NCBI GenBank assembly: GCA_023379675.1
Contig: JAMCPL010000008.1
Span: 127,024-191,023, forward strand
Reading direction: 5' to 3'
Source of the DNA: Actinomycetota bacterium
GTDB lineage: Bacteria > Actinomycetota > Acidimicrobiia > Acidimicrobiales > JAMCPL01
DNA length: 64,000 bases
Positions within the stretch are counted from its first letter, which is position 1. Every line of letters begins with the position of its first letter. The notes beneath the pieces are model-generated. The model saw only the letters and a list, made by a program, of their open reading frames with translations, had not been told where the DNA came from and did no database searches. Positions 17,862 to 27,016 of the stretch are shown one piece after another. A program made the position numbers and the translations under genes.

Positions 17862-19268
17862 ATGATTCCAGAACGAGCACATGAGATTGTCAGTATGACC
17901 GGAAAGCTCTGTGATTGTTTCCAAGCTGCCGGCAAGCAACTGTACCTTGTCGGTGGGACGGTTCGTGATCTCATTCTAGGGAAAAGTGCCGACGCTAGTG
18001 TGCCTGGTGTGCCCGGTACCATACCGGACCTGGACTTTGCCACCGATGCGCGCCCGGATGAAGTCCAGGCACTGATTGGTGGCTGGGCGGACAATATATG
18101 GACCCAAGGCAAGCAGTTTGGTACCATAGCCGCACTGAAGGATGGGTTGCGTTATGAGATCACTACTTACAGGGCCGAAGTATACAATCCAGGGACGCGC
18201 AATCCAGAGGTCACATTCGGCGATTCGCTTGAAGAAGATCTCGTACGCAGAGATTTTACGGTGAATTCGATGGCGCTTTCACTTCCGTCGTTGGAACTGA
18301 TCGACCCTTTCGGAGGCGTGAATGATCTTGCTGCGGGAAAGCTGAGAACCCCATCCAGCCCTGAAAAGTCCTTCTCTGATGATCCACTTAGAATGCTGCG
18401 AGCTGCCAGGCTTATTGCAGGGTATCATCTGACGCCGGTGGACGGGTTGACATCGGCTGTGTCCAAACTGGCTGGGCGAATGAGCGTGGTGTCGCGTGAG
18501 CGCATTCGCGATGAACTGGACAAGTTGCTGGTAGTGGACAAACCATCGGACGGGCTGAGATTTCTTGTCGATACCGGATTAGCTGGTGAATTCCTGCCCG
18601 AACTGCCGGCGCTTGGGTTGGAGCAGGATCCTATTCACCGTCATAAGGATGTGCTGGCACATACACTGGCGGTGGTGGACAAGAGCAGTCCCGAAAGACT
18701 GCTCAGACTTGCGGCGCTCTTCCATGATGTGGGCAAACCTGCTACACGGTCATTTGCGTCGGGCGGAGTTTCTTTTTACCACCATGATGTCGTTGGAGCC
18801 AGAATGGCAAGGAGGCGCATGGAGCAGCTCAGGTATTCCAAAGAGGATATCGAAACCGTGTCAGAACTGGTGGAGCTACATCTCAGGTTTCACACATACA
18901 GATTCGGCTGGACAGACAGGGCTGTACGAAGGTATGTCCGGGATGCAGGTTCGCTGCTCAGTCGGCTCAACGAGCTGACTAGATGTGACTGCACCACGCG
19001 CAATGCTGACAAGGCCAGGAAGCTCAACCTCAGGATGGATGAACTCGAGAGACGTATAGAGGAGCTTAGATTACGTGAAGAGATTGACGCAATAAGGCCG
19101 GACCTGAATGGGGTCCAAGTCATGGAGCATCTTGGTATACCGCCTGGGCACGAGGTCGGCGAGGCGCTCTCTTTTCTACTGGAACTCAGAATGGACAGGG
19201 GGCCTCTCTCCGAGAGCGAAGCGTACAGGGAGTTGGACAACTGGTGGAGACATCGTACCGCTCGCTAG
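17862..19268 (+). CDS. CCA tRNA nucleotidyltransferase / poly(A) polymerase family with HD domain
   Basis: Class II nucleotidyltransferase (468 residues). N-terminal catalytic motif LYLVGGTVRDLILG, then DLDFATDARPDE (metal-binding aspartates), RRDFTVNSMAL, and an RNA-binding domain followed by an HD phosphohydrolase motif (FHDVGKPATRSF, about residue 290). This is the actinobacterial PcnA-type CCA-adding enzyme that builds or repairs tRNA 3' ends. It is divergent from DUF6049 across only 40 bases, and converges on ino1. Confidence 0.93.
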   Translation: MIPERAHEIVSMTGKLCDCFQAAGKQLYLVGGTVRDLILGKSADASVPGVPGTIPDLDFATDARPDEVQALIGGWADNIWTQGKQFGTIAALKDGLRYEITTYRAEVYNPGTRNPEVTFGDSLEEDLVRRDFTVNSMALSLPSLELIDPFGGVNDLAAGKLRTPSSPEKSFSDDPLRMLRAARLIAGYHLTPVDGLTSAVSKLAGRMSVVSRERIRDELDKLLVVDKPSDGLRFLVDTGLAGEFLPELPALGLEQDPIHRHKDVLAHTLAVVDKSSPERLLRLAALFHDVGKPATRSFASGGVSFYHHDVVGARMARRRMEQLRYSKEDIETVSELVELHLRFHTYRFGWTDRAVRRYVRDAGSLLSRLNELTRCDCTTRNADKARKLNLRMDELERRIEELRLREEIDAIRPDLNGVQVMEHLGIPPGHEVGEALSFLLELRMDRGPLSESEAYRELDNWWRHRTAR

Positions 19269-19301
19269 AGGCTGACTTATGTTGGCCATTCGACGAGTCG
19301 C

Positions 19302-20384
19302 TTACCCGGTTATGAACTGTTCTACCATGTCGTGAGCTATATTGTCGTGATATTGCACTGGTGGAGATTTCATGAAGTATGCGCTCGGCGCCACGAGAGG
19401 CCCACCGATACCTCTGTCAATGGCTAGGCGAGCGCACCGGATGGCATCTATCATGACGCCAGCCGAATTGGGCGAGTCCCATACCTCTAGTTTCAGTTCT
19501 ACGGAGAGCGGGGCATCACCGAAATTTTTACCCTCCAGCCTTATATATGCCCATTTTCTATCATTCAACCAGGGAACATGATCTGATGGGCCAATGTGAA
19601 CATCAGGTGCTTCCAGACGGGATGAGTCGATCTGGCTGGTGACCGCTTGTGTCTTGGAGATTTTCTTCGATTCGAGCCTGGATCGTTCCAGCATGTTCAT
19701 GAAGTCCATATTGCCTCCGAAATTGAGCTGGTAGGTATGATCAATGCTGACGCCCCTGTCCTCCATGAGTCTTGTAAGTATCCTATGCAATATCGTGGCA
19801 CCTACCTGGCTCTTTATGTCGTCTCCAATGATGGGGATGTTGGCCTCGGTGAACCGGTCCGCCCACGCCGGGTCGCTCGCGATAAACACCGGTATAGCAT
19901 TGATAAAGGCGACTCCCGTCTCCAGACATGCCTCTGCATAATGACGCTGAGCCTTCTCTGATCCTACGGGCAGGTAGCTGACAAGTACCTGTGCACCACT
20001 TTTCCGCAACTCTTCTGCCACGTCGACGGGTTCTGCCGGAGATTCCTCCATCATCTCTCTGTAGTACATACCGCAGCTGTCCATAGTGGGCGCACGCTTG
20101 ACAGGTACATCCTGATAACCTACTTTCGAGAAACGTATCGTGTTGTTTTGTCCGGCAAAGATGGCCTTTGACAGATCCGTACTGACTTTTGTGTTGTCGA
20201 TGTCGAAGGCTGCCACTATCTTTATATCCGAAATGTGGTAGCCTCCCAATACGACATGCATAAGCCCTGAAATAGTATCCTGCGGATCTGCATTCTTGTA
20301 GTACTCGAGGCCTTGTACAAGTGAACTGGCGCAATTTCCTACGCCTGCGATTGCCAGTTTTATTGGGTTCTTCTTTGTGCTCAT
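19302..20384 (-). CDS. ino1: Inositol-3-phosphate synthase
   Basis: Actinobacterial myo-inositol-1-phosphate synthase (360 residues). It converts glucose-6-phosphate to inositol-3-phosphate using NAD, feeding phosphatidylinositol and mycothiol. Motifs: NAD site [52 protein letters not shown], and [11 protein letters not shown]. It lies 44 bases downstream of a PadR-type regulator on the same strand, an order shared with M. tuberculosis (Rv0047c-Rv0046c), so the regulator probably controls it. Confidence 0.96.
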   Translation of the reverse strand: MSTKKNPIKLAIAGVGNCASSLVQGLEYYKNADPQDTISGLMHVVLGGYHISDIKIVAAFDIDNTKVSTDLSKAIFAGQNNTIRFSKVGYQDVPVKRAPTMDSCGMYYREMMEESPAEPVDVAEELRKSGAQVLVSYLPVGSEKAQRHYAEACLETGVAFINAIPVFIASDPAWADRFTEANIPIIGDDIKSQVGATILHRILTRLMEDRGVSIDHTYQLNFGGNMDFMNMLERSRLESKKISKTQAVTSQIDSSRLEAPDVHIGPSDHVPWLNDRKWAYIRLEGKNFGDAPLSVELKLEVWDSPNSAGVMIDAIRCARLAIDRGIGGPLVAPSAYFMKSPPVQYHDNIAHDMVEQFITG

Positions 20385-20428
20385 TTATTATCTATCTCCT
20401 TTGTCTGTTGTGAGAAGAGGGCGACCGG

Positions 20429-21115
20429 CTAGAGCTCTGAGCCGGGGCCTATTGTCTCTGTAGGCAAATCAGCCTTGGTGGTGCTTGTTGTAATCGACTT
20501 CTTAGGGATGTCGTCGCGAGATGCGGTTTCCGCCATGATCAGTTTGTTGAGCCAAGCCATATCGCGTTCCATGGACTCGATATTGTGTTCGATCAGGGCG
20601 TTCCCGTATTTCTTGGCTCGCTTGCGGGTTTCCTGTGAAACCAGCCTGGCCTGTTCCAGATCTTCCATGATCCGCGTACGCCTGCGTTCGAGCAGTTTGA
20701 GTCTGGCGGAAGATGGGAGGTATCGCGCGAAAACCAGTCGTATATCGAACGAGCGGCGATCAGCGCTAGTTGATCTATCAGAATCAAGCAGTTCTCTAAA
20801 GAGTGCTTGGCCGGCAGGAGTGAGCCGGTACATTTTCTTGTTCCGGGTGGACTTGACGGGCTGGTGTATCAATGACCCGGCCACCGCCCTCTCTCCCGTC
20901 AAGGATCCTGTAAGCGGAGTCCGCGTACGCTTAGATGTTGCAGGTGCTTGGAGATACGACTCTATTGCTCCGGAGTGCTCGAGGCGAGCCAAGGCAGGAT
21001 ACAGAGTTCCAAACGAGAGGTTCATGATGAGACCCTCTTCCCTGAGACGTTTTCGTATCTCGTAACCGTGGAGGTCAGTATCTGAGAGGACTCCAAGAAG
21101 TGCAATTTCGAGCAT
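20429..21115 (-). CDS. PadR-family transcriptional regulator
   Basis: N-terminal winged helix MLEIALLGVLSDTDLHGYEIRKRL...FGTLYPALARLEHSGAIES is the PadR signature; a C-terminal helical domain carries two long charged helices. I start it at ATG 21115, since the 12 codons upstream to 21151 fall within an 18-bp palindrome and do not fit the family. A roughly 45-residue insertion after the winged helix (about residues 56-90) is Thr/Arg-rich. The palindrome at 21126-21143 is its probable operator. Confidence 0.9.
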   Translation of the reverse strand: MLEIALLGVLSDTDLHGYEIRKRLREEGLIMNLSFGTLYPALARLEHSGAIESYLQAPATSKRTRTPLTGSLTGERAVAGSLIHQPVKSTRNKKMYRLTPAGQALFRELLDSDRSTSADRRSFDIRLVFARYLPSSARLKLLERRRTRIMEDLEQARLVSQETRKRAKKYGNALIEHNIESMERDMAWLNKLIMAETASRDDIPKKSITTSTTKADLPTETIGPGSEL

Positions 21116-21125
21116 TAGATATATT

Positions 21126-21143
21126 GTATCGATATATCGATAC
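21126..21143. promoter_or_regulatory. 18-bp perfect palindrome, probable PadR operator
   Basis: GTATCGATATATCGATAC is identical to its reverse complement. It ends 10 bases before the PadR start codon, in the position of a promoter or leader. PadR proteins generally bind such dyad sites (often ATGT-N8-ACAT-like), so autoregulation of the padR-ino1 operon is the natural reading. The site could also affect the divergent DUF5318 gene. Confidence 0.7.
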
Positions 21144-21211
21144 TGGTGCAAATCGGGGACACCGAAAGTTATGTTGTGCTTTGCATCTCATAAGCGATTA
21201 GCCTGTAGGGC

Positions 21212-21673
21212 ATGGCTAGTGAAGACGTTGGAGATACGTCCTCGGATTTCCTTGCAGGAAACAGATCAAGTGGCGCGGGCATGCAGCCCTCCCGCCGCTT
21301 AGAGCCAAACCCCTCTGAAGGGCTGATGGCTGGTGTCGAGTATGGGGTGATACGTGAGTCGCTCATCGCCCAGTTCCGTAAGGGCCGGGTTTCCAAGAGG
21401 GATATCTGCGATGCTCACCCCGAGCTGTTGAGGGCGGCGCGCAATATAGGCAGGCCATCTGCAGAAAGTTGCCCTATTTGCCAAGATGGTCATATGGTCC
21501 ACGTTACGTATGCGTTTGGCAATGGCCTTCCATCTGGAGGTCGTTGTGTGACCGATTCCAGCGACATTGCCAGGCTAAAAGTACGTATCCATGGCGGTCA
21601 GGTGGCTTGCTACGTGATAGAAGTGTGTCCGGGCTGTGCCTGGAATCACCTGATCAGGCTGGTATGGGCATAG
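21212..21673 (+). CDS. DUF5318-family protein
   Basis: The region VEYGVIRESLIAQFRKGRVSKRDICDAHPELLRAARNIGRPSAESCPICQ, then HVTYAFGNGLPSGGRCVT and CYVIEVCPGCAWNHLIR, matches DUF5318 throughout, with paired cysteines (CPIC, CPGC) likely binding zinc. The frame opens 40 codons before the family homology; ATG at about 21329 (MAGVEYG) is an alternative start. The neighbouring padR-ino1 and rpsF cluster occur in the same order in mycobacteria. Function unknown. Its end overlaps panB. Confidence 0.85.
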   Translation: MASEDVGDTSSDFLAGNRSSGAGMQPSRRLEPNPSEGLMAGVEYGVIRESLIAQFRKGRVSKRDICDAHPELLRAARNIGRPSAESCPICQDGHMVHVTYAFGNGLPSGGRCVTDSSDIARLKVRIHGGQVACYVIEVCPGCAWNHLIRLVWA

Positions 21674-22479
21674 CTATGGCTCCGCGAGTCACCGTTCCGG
21701 ATATCAAAGTACGCAAGAGGTCAAAAAGCGATGCCCCTATAGTCGTGCTGACGGCATACGACGCTCCTGGGGCTCGGATAGCTGATGCGGGAGGGGTCGA
21801 CATTATTCTTGTCGGCGACAGCGCCGCCATGACGGTCCATGGGCAGAGCGATACCTTAAATATGACCGTCGAGCATATGGCTGTCCATGTGGCTGCTGTC
21901 AGTAGCGTCAAGCCTAATGCCCTAGTTGTCGGGGACATGCCCTGGCTCTCGTATTACCTTGGTGATGTCGATACGATACGAAATGCCGCTGCTATCATCA
22001 GAGCGGGTGCTGGAGCGGTAAAATTAGAGGGAGGGCGAATCAGGCGGTCGGCAATCGAAGCCTTGGTTGCTGCCGAGATTCCTGTCATGGGACATATTGG
22101 ATTGACCCCACAATCTATACATCGCCTGGGAGGCTATAGGGTGCAGGCCAAAGATCCGTTGGCTGCTGAAATACTGGTTCAGGATGCGATTGGCTTGGCC
22201 GAAGCGGGATGCTTTGCCATCGTGCTGGAGGCAGTGCCTCGGGCAGTTGCTGCTGAGGTCACTGCAAGCATTCCGGTGCCGACTATCGGGATTGGAGCTG
22301 GCGCCGATTGTGATGGACAGGTACTGGTATTTCACGATCTGTTGGGCCTGAGCGAAAGGGTACCCAAGTTTGTACGAAGGTATGCAACTTTGGCTGATGA
22401 TGCCATTAGAGCTGTGTCGACATGGTCAGAGGATGTCCGAGCAGGCAGGTATCCTTCAGACGAGGAGTCTTATCACTGA
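21664..22479 (+). CDS. panB: 3-methyl-2-oxobutanoate hydroxymethyltransferase
   Basis: PanB, the first committed enzyme of pantothenate (coenzyme A) synthesis, transferring a hydroxymethyl group from methylene-tetrahydrofolate to ketoisovalerate. Motifs: VVLTAYDAPGARIADAGGVDIILVGDSAAM (metal site aspartate), GAGAVKLEGG, PVMGHIGLTPQSIH, PTIGIGAGADCDGQVLVFHDLLG. ATG at 21664 overlaps the DUF5318 stop by 10 bases; ATG at 21676 is an alternative. Mycobacteria have a penicillin-binding protein gene at this place, so panB is a lineage-specific neighbour. Confidence 0.95.
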   Translation: MGIAMAPRVTVPDIKVRKRSKSDAPIVVLTAYDAPGARIADAGGVDIILVGDSAAMTVHGQSDTLNMTVEHMAVHVAAVSSVKPNALVVGDMPWLSYYLGDVDTIRNAAAIIRAGAGAVKLEGGRIRRSAIEALVAAEIPVMGHIGLTPQSIHRLGGYRVQAKDPLAAEILVQDAIGLAEAGCFAIVLEAVPRAVAAEVTASIPVPTIGIGAGADCDGQVLVFHDLLGLSERVPKFVRRYATLADDAIRAVSTWSEDVRAGRYPSDEESYH

Positions 22480-22561
22480 CTGGTGCCCAACTTTGCCGAG
22501 TCACCGGTGAAACTGAGAATTGAAAATGGAACGAACGGGTTCACATTGACCGGCTTACTTG

Positions 22562-22570
22562 TGATATACT
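22562..22570 (+). promoter_or_regulatory. Extended -10 promoter for the rpsF operon
   Basis: TGATATACT carries a TG one base before TATACT (22565-22570). A TTGACC at 22546-22551 is only 13 bases away, too close for a standard pair; TTCACA at 22540-22545 is 19 away. The leader to rpsF would be about 90 bases and contains hairpins. Confidence 0.45.
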
Positions 22571-22591
22571 GATTTGATTATTACGCCACCT

Positions 22592-22635
22592 GCCCCTACG
22601 GGGGCCCTAGAGAGGATCATCCATTATTGCTAGGG
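22592..22635 (+). promoter_or_regulatory. Structured leader upstream of rpsF
   Basis: Two stems can form between the promoter and rpsF: GCCCC at 22592-22596 with GGGGC at 22601-22605, and CCCTAG at 22605-22610 with CTAGGG at 22630-22635. They share base 22605 and could compete. Leaders that bind the S6:S18 protein complex are known upstream of rpsF in many bacteria; this may be one, but I cannot verify the consensus by eye. Confidence 0.35.
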
Positions 22636-22669
22636 ATGTGACTCAGGACCGAAGGAGACAGATTAGATC

Positions 22670-23026
22670 ATGCAACGACTCTATGAAGCTATGGTAATTT
22701 TCAATACCGTGCTCGAGCCAGGTGCTCTGGAAAGTGCAATAAAGCGGGCAGAGGACATTTTACGTTCCGCCGGCGCCACGGTTGTCACAACTGAAAGCCT
22801 TGGCAAGAGAACACTGGCCTACAGTATTGACCATCATGACGAAGGAAGCTACGTGCTCTTTCGCTTTGAAGGTGGCGGAAGTGGCATCGACCAGATTGAG
22901 CGCGCGTTTTACCTTATGGATGAGATCATTCGTCATAAGGTTGTCAAACTTCCTGAGAACTACACTAAGCAGGTCAAATGGAGTGAGGCGAGGGAGTTGT
23001 CGAGGATGCCCAGGGTTGCTGTCTGA
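22670..23026 (+). CDS. rpsF: Ribosomal protein bS6
   Basis: Small-subunit protein S6 (118 residues). It shows the N-terminal RLYEAMVIFNTVLEPGALE, the middle LGKRTLAYSIDHHDEGSYVLFRF and the end MDEIIRHKVVKLPE of the family. GGAGA lies about ten bases before the ATG. It is the first gene of the rpsF-ssb-rpsR-rplI operon; S6 pairs with S18 on the ribosome platform. Confidence 0.97.
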   Translation: MQRLYEAMVIFNTVLEPGALESAIKRAEDILRSAGATVVTTESLGKRTLAYSIDHHDEGSYVLFRFEGGGSGIDQIERAFYLMDEIIRHKVVKLPENYTKQVKWSEARELSRMPRVAV

Positions 23027-23103
23027 GTACATGCTCTCGTGGGTTTTTGGATATTTTGAGTACGTTTGAACGGCACCTTCTGAGAGAGTGGGAGTGATAT
23101 AAA

Positions 23104-23610
23104 ATGTCAAATGGTAATACGGTTGTATTGATTGGTAATGTGACCAGAGATCCGGAACTGAGCTATACCCCCAGTGGGATTGCCAAGGCGGCTTTCGGGT
23201 TGGCTGTCAACAGGCGCTGGCAGAATCGGCAGACACAGGACTGGGAAGAGAACGTATCGTTTTTTGATGTGATATGCTGGCGTGAGATGGCGGAAAATGC
23301 CAGTGAGTCATTGTCAAAGGGTACTCGCGTGATCGTAACGGGTCGGCTTGATCAAAGGTCCTGGGAGACTCCAGACGGCGAGCATCGTTACAAAGTCGAG
23401 ATCACGGCGGATGAAGTGGGTCCCAGCTTGCGGTGGGCTACTGCACAGATTGTAAAGAATGAGCGCAGGGAAGCGAGCGGAGCCAGGGAGACCGGATCGC
23501 CGGAACCAGGATTTTCTCGTCGTAGTCCATACGGTGCATCGTCAACCAAGCACTATGCGGAAGACGAGTCGGGTGCCGTGCATTACGATGAAAGTGAGGA
23601 GCCTTTCTGA
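23104..23610 (+). CDS. ssb: Single-stranded DNA-binding protein
   Basis: Essential SSB (168 residues). The OB-fold begins [35 protein letters not shown] and includes [37 protein letters not shown] disordered linker leads to an acidic tip ending in DESEEPF, close to the DDDIPF-type tail that recruits partner proteins. It lies between rpsF and rpsR. Confidence 0.97.
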   Translation: MSNGNTVVLIGNVTRDPELSYTPSGIAKAAFGLAVNRRWQNRQTQDWEENVSFFDVICWREMAENASESLSKGTRVIVTGRLDQRSWETPDGEHRYKVEITADEVGPSLRWATAQIVKNERREASGARETGSPEPGFSRRSPYGASSTKHYAEDESGAVHYDESEEPF

Positions 23611-23611
23611 T

Positions 23612-24304
23612 ATGGGGAGAGATGGTGTGAAAAATCGCAAAGTTACGAAAGACACAGGGCGTAAGTATAGAAAAAAGCCCTGTTTGCTCTGTATCGACGA
23701 TATAGAGTGGGTAGATTACAAGGATGTGGATTTCTTGAAGAGGTATGTCAGCGAGCGGGGCAAGATCAAGGCAAGGCGCGTCACGGGTAACTGCACCCAG
23801 CATCAGCATGATATAGCCATAGCCGTCAAGACTGCGCGTGAAGTGGCATTATTACCGTATGCCCAGCGTGTTACTGCTGAAAGAGCAGGAACTCGCAGGC
23901 AGTCTTCCTATTCGCTGGATATGGGTGATGTCCTCCCCGGAGATCGTGAGAAAGCTGCCGCGGATGAGCGCATGAATCATGCCGACCGTCCGATACGGGA
24001 TTCCGAAGGCTCCAGAGGAAGGCCACGGGGCAGGACGGATAATTCCGGCAGGGGAGGTGGCACCGGCAAGACCGGTAGGGGCTCCACGGAAAGGCCGGAT
24101 GTTGCCGGGATTACGGATGGTTCGGAGATTCCGGGTGACTCGTTGGGTTCAGGTGGCTCAGAGGCGCTGGCAAGCGGGTCTGAGCCAGCGAGTCCGGGTG
24201 GTACGATGGCCGCTGCAACTGACTCGGGCATTACAGATCCGGGCAGTACGATGGTTTCCGGCGACAGGGAAGGTGAGGGCGGTACCGGGGGAGGCGTCCA
24301 GTGA
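23612..24304 (+). CDS. rpsR: Ribosomal protein bS18 with an unusually long C-terminal extension
   Basis: The first 95 or so residues are S18: [63 protein letters not shown]. The CxxC and the later Cys suit a zinc-binding form. S18 normally ends near there (75-100 residues). Here the frame continues for about 135 more residues of Gly/Ser/Arg/Asp-rich sequence to a stop that overlaps rplI. I choose ATG at 23612, immediately after the ssb stop, although the frame opens earlier inside ssb. The tail has no recognisable domain and no stop codons in a GC-rich stretch. Confidence 0.93.
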   Translation: MGRDGVKNRKVTKDTGRKYRKKPCLLCIDDIEWVDYKDVDFLKRYVSERGKIKARRVTGNCTQHQHDIAIAVKTAREVALLPYAQRVTAERAGTRRQSSYSLDMGDVLPGDREKAAADERMNHADRPIRDSEGSRGRPRGRTDNSGRGGGTGKTGRGSTERPDVAGITDGSEIPGDSLGSGGSEALASGSEPASPGGTMAAATDSGITDPGSTMVSGDREGEGGTGGGVQ

Positions 24305-24753
24305 TGAGGGTGCTGTTACGGACGGATGTCAATGATCTTGGCAGGAAAGGCGACATTGTCGAAGTTGCAGATGGTTATGCTCGTAACAAGCTTTTGCCTT
24401 CGAGAAGTGCACTTGTTGCTACGGAAAAAATGGCGAAACAAGCTGAAGCTATGCGCCGTGCCCGGGATCTGAAAGAGACCAGAGATATGGAATCCGCTCA
24501 ATCCATCAGGACGATTTTGGAAGAAGCTACCATCAAGGTCTACGCCAAGGCGGGACCCGAGGGACGTCTGTTCGGGTCTGTCACGGCTGCTGATGTGAGC
24601 GATTCCGTGCGTATCCAAACCGGCGTGGTAATCGATCGGAAGTCGGTCCACATTGCTGCTCCCATAAAGTCATTGGGTGCACACGTGGTCACATTGAATC
24701 TCTATCCAGGAGTGGATTCTGAGGTCACGCTGGAGGTCATGGCAGAGGGATAG
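24304..24753 (+). CDS. rplI: Ribosomal protein bL9
   Basis: Large-subunit protein L9, 149 residues. N-terminal [37 protein letters not shown] is diagnostic, followed by the long connecting helix and the C-terminal domain with GRLFGSVTAADV. The ATG at 24304 shares its first base with the rpsR stop (TGATG), implying coupled translation; a GTG one codon earlier is also possible. Confidence 0.97.
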   Translation: MRVLLRTDVNDLGRKGDIVEVADGYARNKLLPSRSALVATEKMAKQAEAMRRARDLKETRDMESAQSIRTILEEATIKVYAKAGPEGRLFGSVTAADVSDSVRIQTGVVIDRKSVHIAAPIKSLGAHVVTLNLYPGVDSEVTLEVMAEG

Positions 24754-24999
24754 TGTTACAGGCCCGGTGTAGCCTGAGCCCATGATCAATTGTAGTGGTA
24801 CGGCTTATCATGGTGGCCTACGAGACACCCCGTGGAAAATGGCGGAAATGCCGGCATCCGTGATTAGGTACGCGCATGGCTATTTTGCTGGCAGCTATTA
24901 TTTGCACAGGTTGTCCAGAGGAAAAGTCAGGGAATCCACAGGCATATCACAGGTTTATGCCGTGGCATGCTCACAGGTGAAAGGCGCATACTGTAGGTA

Positions 25000-26367
25000 A
25001 TGGTACAGACTCTCACCCATTCCCAGCATTTACCGGCCAAGCCTCTCAATGGGAGGATTCCCCCACACAATATCGAGGCCGAGGAATCGCTGCTCGGTTC
25101 TATGCTGTTATCCAGGGATGCCGTTGCAGTAGCGCTGGAACGATGCCAGGCGGGAGATTTTTACAAGCCTGCACACGGGTACATCTTTTCCGCTATCTGT
25201 TCTCTGTATACCAAGGGAGAACCCGTAGATCCTGTTACAGTGGCTGAAGAGCTCAGGAGAATGGGTCATGCGGAGATAATTGAAGATCCTTCGGTTCTGA
25301 TCTCGCTTCAAGCATCCACTCCTTCAATCAGTTCGGCCTCGCACTATGCCGGGATCGTAGAGGAGCGGTCTTTACTACGCCGGCTGATTGTCGTTGCGAG
25401 CGATATTGCGGAAATGGGTTATGAAATCCCTGAAAATGTCCTGGAAGTGGTTGACCGGGCAGAGTCCATGATATTCGAGGTCGCGAGCCGAAGAGTTATC
25501 GACAGCTTGAAACCCATTACAGAGCTGTTGAAAGAGAGCGTCGAGACACTGGAACGCATCCAGGAAGCAGGTCATCAAATTACCGGCGTTGCCACTGGCT
25601 ACACAGGACTCGATGAGTACCTTTCAGGCCTGCAGCCGTCGAATCTGGTGGTGGTTGGGGCACGGCCATCAATGGGCAAGACCAGTTTTGCATTGGGTGC
25701 GTTGACCAACGCCGCTATCCGTTCCAAGATACCCGTACTTCTTTTCTCGTTGGAGATGAGTCACCTGGAGTTATCGCAGCGCATTATATCTTCGGAATCC
25801 CAGGTGGATGTAAAGCATCTGAGAAGCGGTCACCTTTCCCAGTCGGATTGGGCTAAAATATGGGGCGCTATAAATAAGCTGGATGATGCCCCAATCTTCA
25901 TAGACGACAATCCGAATCTTACCGTTATGGACATAAGGGCAAAGTCGCGGAGGCTGATGTCTTCCAACCGTGGACTAGGGCTGATCGTGGTGGACTATAT
26001 GCAGCTTATGACCGGACGGCATAATGCGGAGAACCGCCAAGTAGAAGTATCTGAGATATCCAGGGGTCTCAAGATTCTTGCCAGGGAACTGCATGTTCCT
26101 GTCCTCGCTCTGTCCCAGCTTTCGAGAAACCTGGAGATGCGTCAGGATAAGAGGCCGATGCTTGCAGACCTGCGCGAATCCGGTTCGATTGAACAGGACG
26201 CAGATGTGGTGCTGTTCATATATCGAGATGAGATATATAATCAAGATTCTCCGGATAGAGGAACAGCAGAAGTAATTATTGCCAAGCATAGGAATGGTCC
26301 TACTGGTTTGGTGCGTTTGTCGTTTGTGGATCGGTATGCTCGCTTCGGCAATATCGCCACGATGTGA
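25000..26367 (+). CDS. dnaB: Replicative DNA helicase DnaB
   Basis: Hexameric replicative helicase (455 residues). The N-terminal domain begins RIPPHNIEAEESLLGSMLLSRDAV; the RecA-like core has Walker A GARPSMGKTSFALG (about 222-235), LFSLEMSH, Walker B LIVVDYMQLMTG, and QLSRNLEMRQDKRPMLADLRESGSIEQDADVV with the arginine finger region. No intein interrupts it. A 246-base spacer without a credible gene separates it from rplI. Confidence 0.98.
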   Translation: MVQTLTHSQHLPAKPLNGRIPPHNIEAEESLLGSMLLSRDAVAVALERCQAGDFYKPAHGYIFSAICSLYTKGEPVDPVTVAEELRRMGHAEIIEDPSVLISLQASTPSISSASHYAGIVEERSLLRRLIVVASDIAEMGYEIPENVLEVVDRAESMIFEVASRRVIDSLKPITELLKESVETLERIQEAGHQITGVATGYTGLDEYLSGLQPSNLVVVGARPSMGKTSFALGALTNAAIRSKIPVLLFSLEMSHLELSQRIISSESQVDVKHLRSGHLSQSDWAKIWGAINKLDDAPIFIDDNPNLTVMDIRAKSRRLMSSNRGLGLIVVDYMQLMTGRHNAENRQVEVSEISRGLKILARELHVPVLALSQLSRNLEMRQDKRPMLADLRESGSIEQDADVVLFIYRDEIYNQDSPDRGTAEVIIAKHRNGPTGLVRLSFVDRYARFGNIATM

Positions 26368-27016
26368 TTGAGCAACCGGAGTGCAATTCGCTTTTGTAAG
26401 GGTTGGGAGGATTTTTCCGGCAAGAGGGTGAACCGTTCCGGAAAATTCATGCGTTTGCGGGCGACCGATCAGGCTGTCTACGAGAGGAGTCACACGCTCA
26501 ACGTTTCACCACGCCCAACGAGCCTGACCAAGCGAACACGGTAAACTTATCGTATAGCCGACCGTTGCTGCACTACTGTAATGCTTGTGGTTCATACTTT
26601 GGAGGAAATAACGGGCTGGGTGCAGCAGGTGATGGCTTCCGGCTTACCTGCATATAGTGATCCTTGACCTCATGATTTCTCCAGAGGCTTGCGCGGCGCG
26701 TGTGGATATATTTTTTTATGGTAATTACGGGATGGCAGGAGTATAATGTGATTGTGGGTATATGGAAGGAACTGAGTCAAGTACCGAGATTACTAGCGGT
26801 TTGATACGTGTCTGTATCTTCTTGAGAGGATAAACGGCATAGCACTCACCGATGGATGGCGCACTTTTGCGACGGTCACTTGGCTCGGTTCCTTCCAATA
26901 AGAGGCTCAGTCTCTAAGATCAAGTTCGCAATGCTCTATTATGCTCAAGTGCCAGCCTTGGCGGTTCTGCTTGCCAGCGTTGGGTGATTGTACGGGTGCT
27001 TTTACCAGGCTGCTGT
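26368..27016. other. 649-base gene-poor spacer after dnaB
   Basis: No credible gene. An 84-codon plus-strand frame (26403-26657) contains CNACGSYFGG but resembles nothing I know. A run of seven T at 26711-26717 follows a GC-rich patch and might be the dnaB terminator, though no clear stem is seen. TATAAT at 26742-26747 is a possible -10 without a gene after it on that strand. Confidence 0.4.

Noticed and set aside
24782..25000. 72-codon plus-strand frame between rplI and dnaB
   Set aside because: No ribosome-binding site or domain; its stop merely touches the dnaB start.
26403..26657. 84-codon frame with a CNACG motif after dnaB
   Set aside because: A single Cys pair is weak support, with no ribosome-binding site and no conserved surroundings visible.
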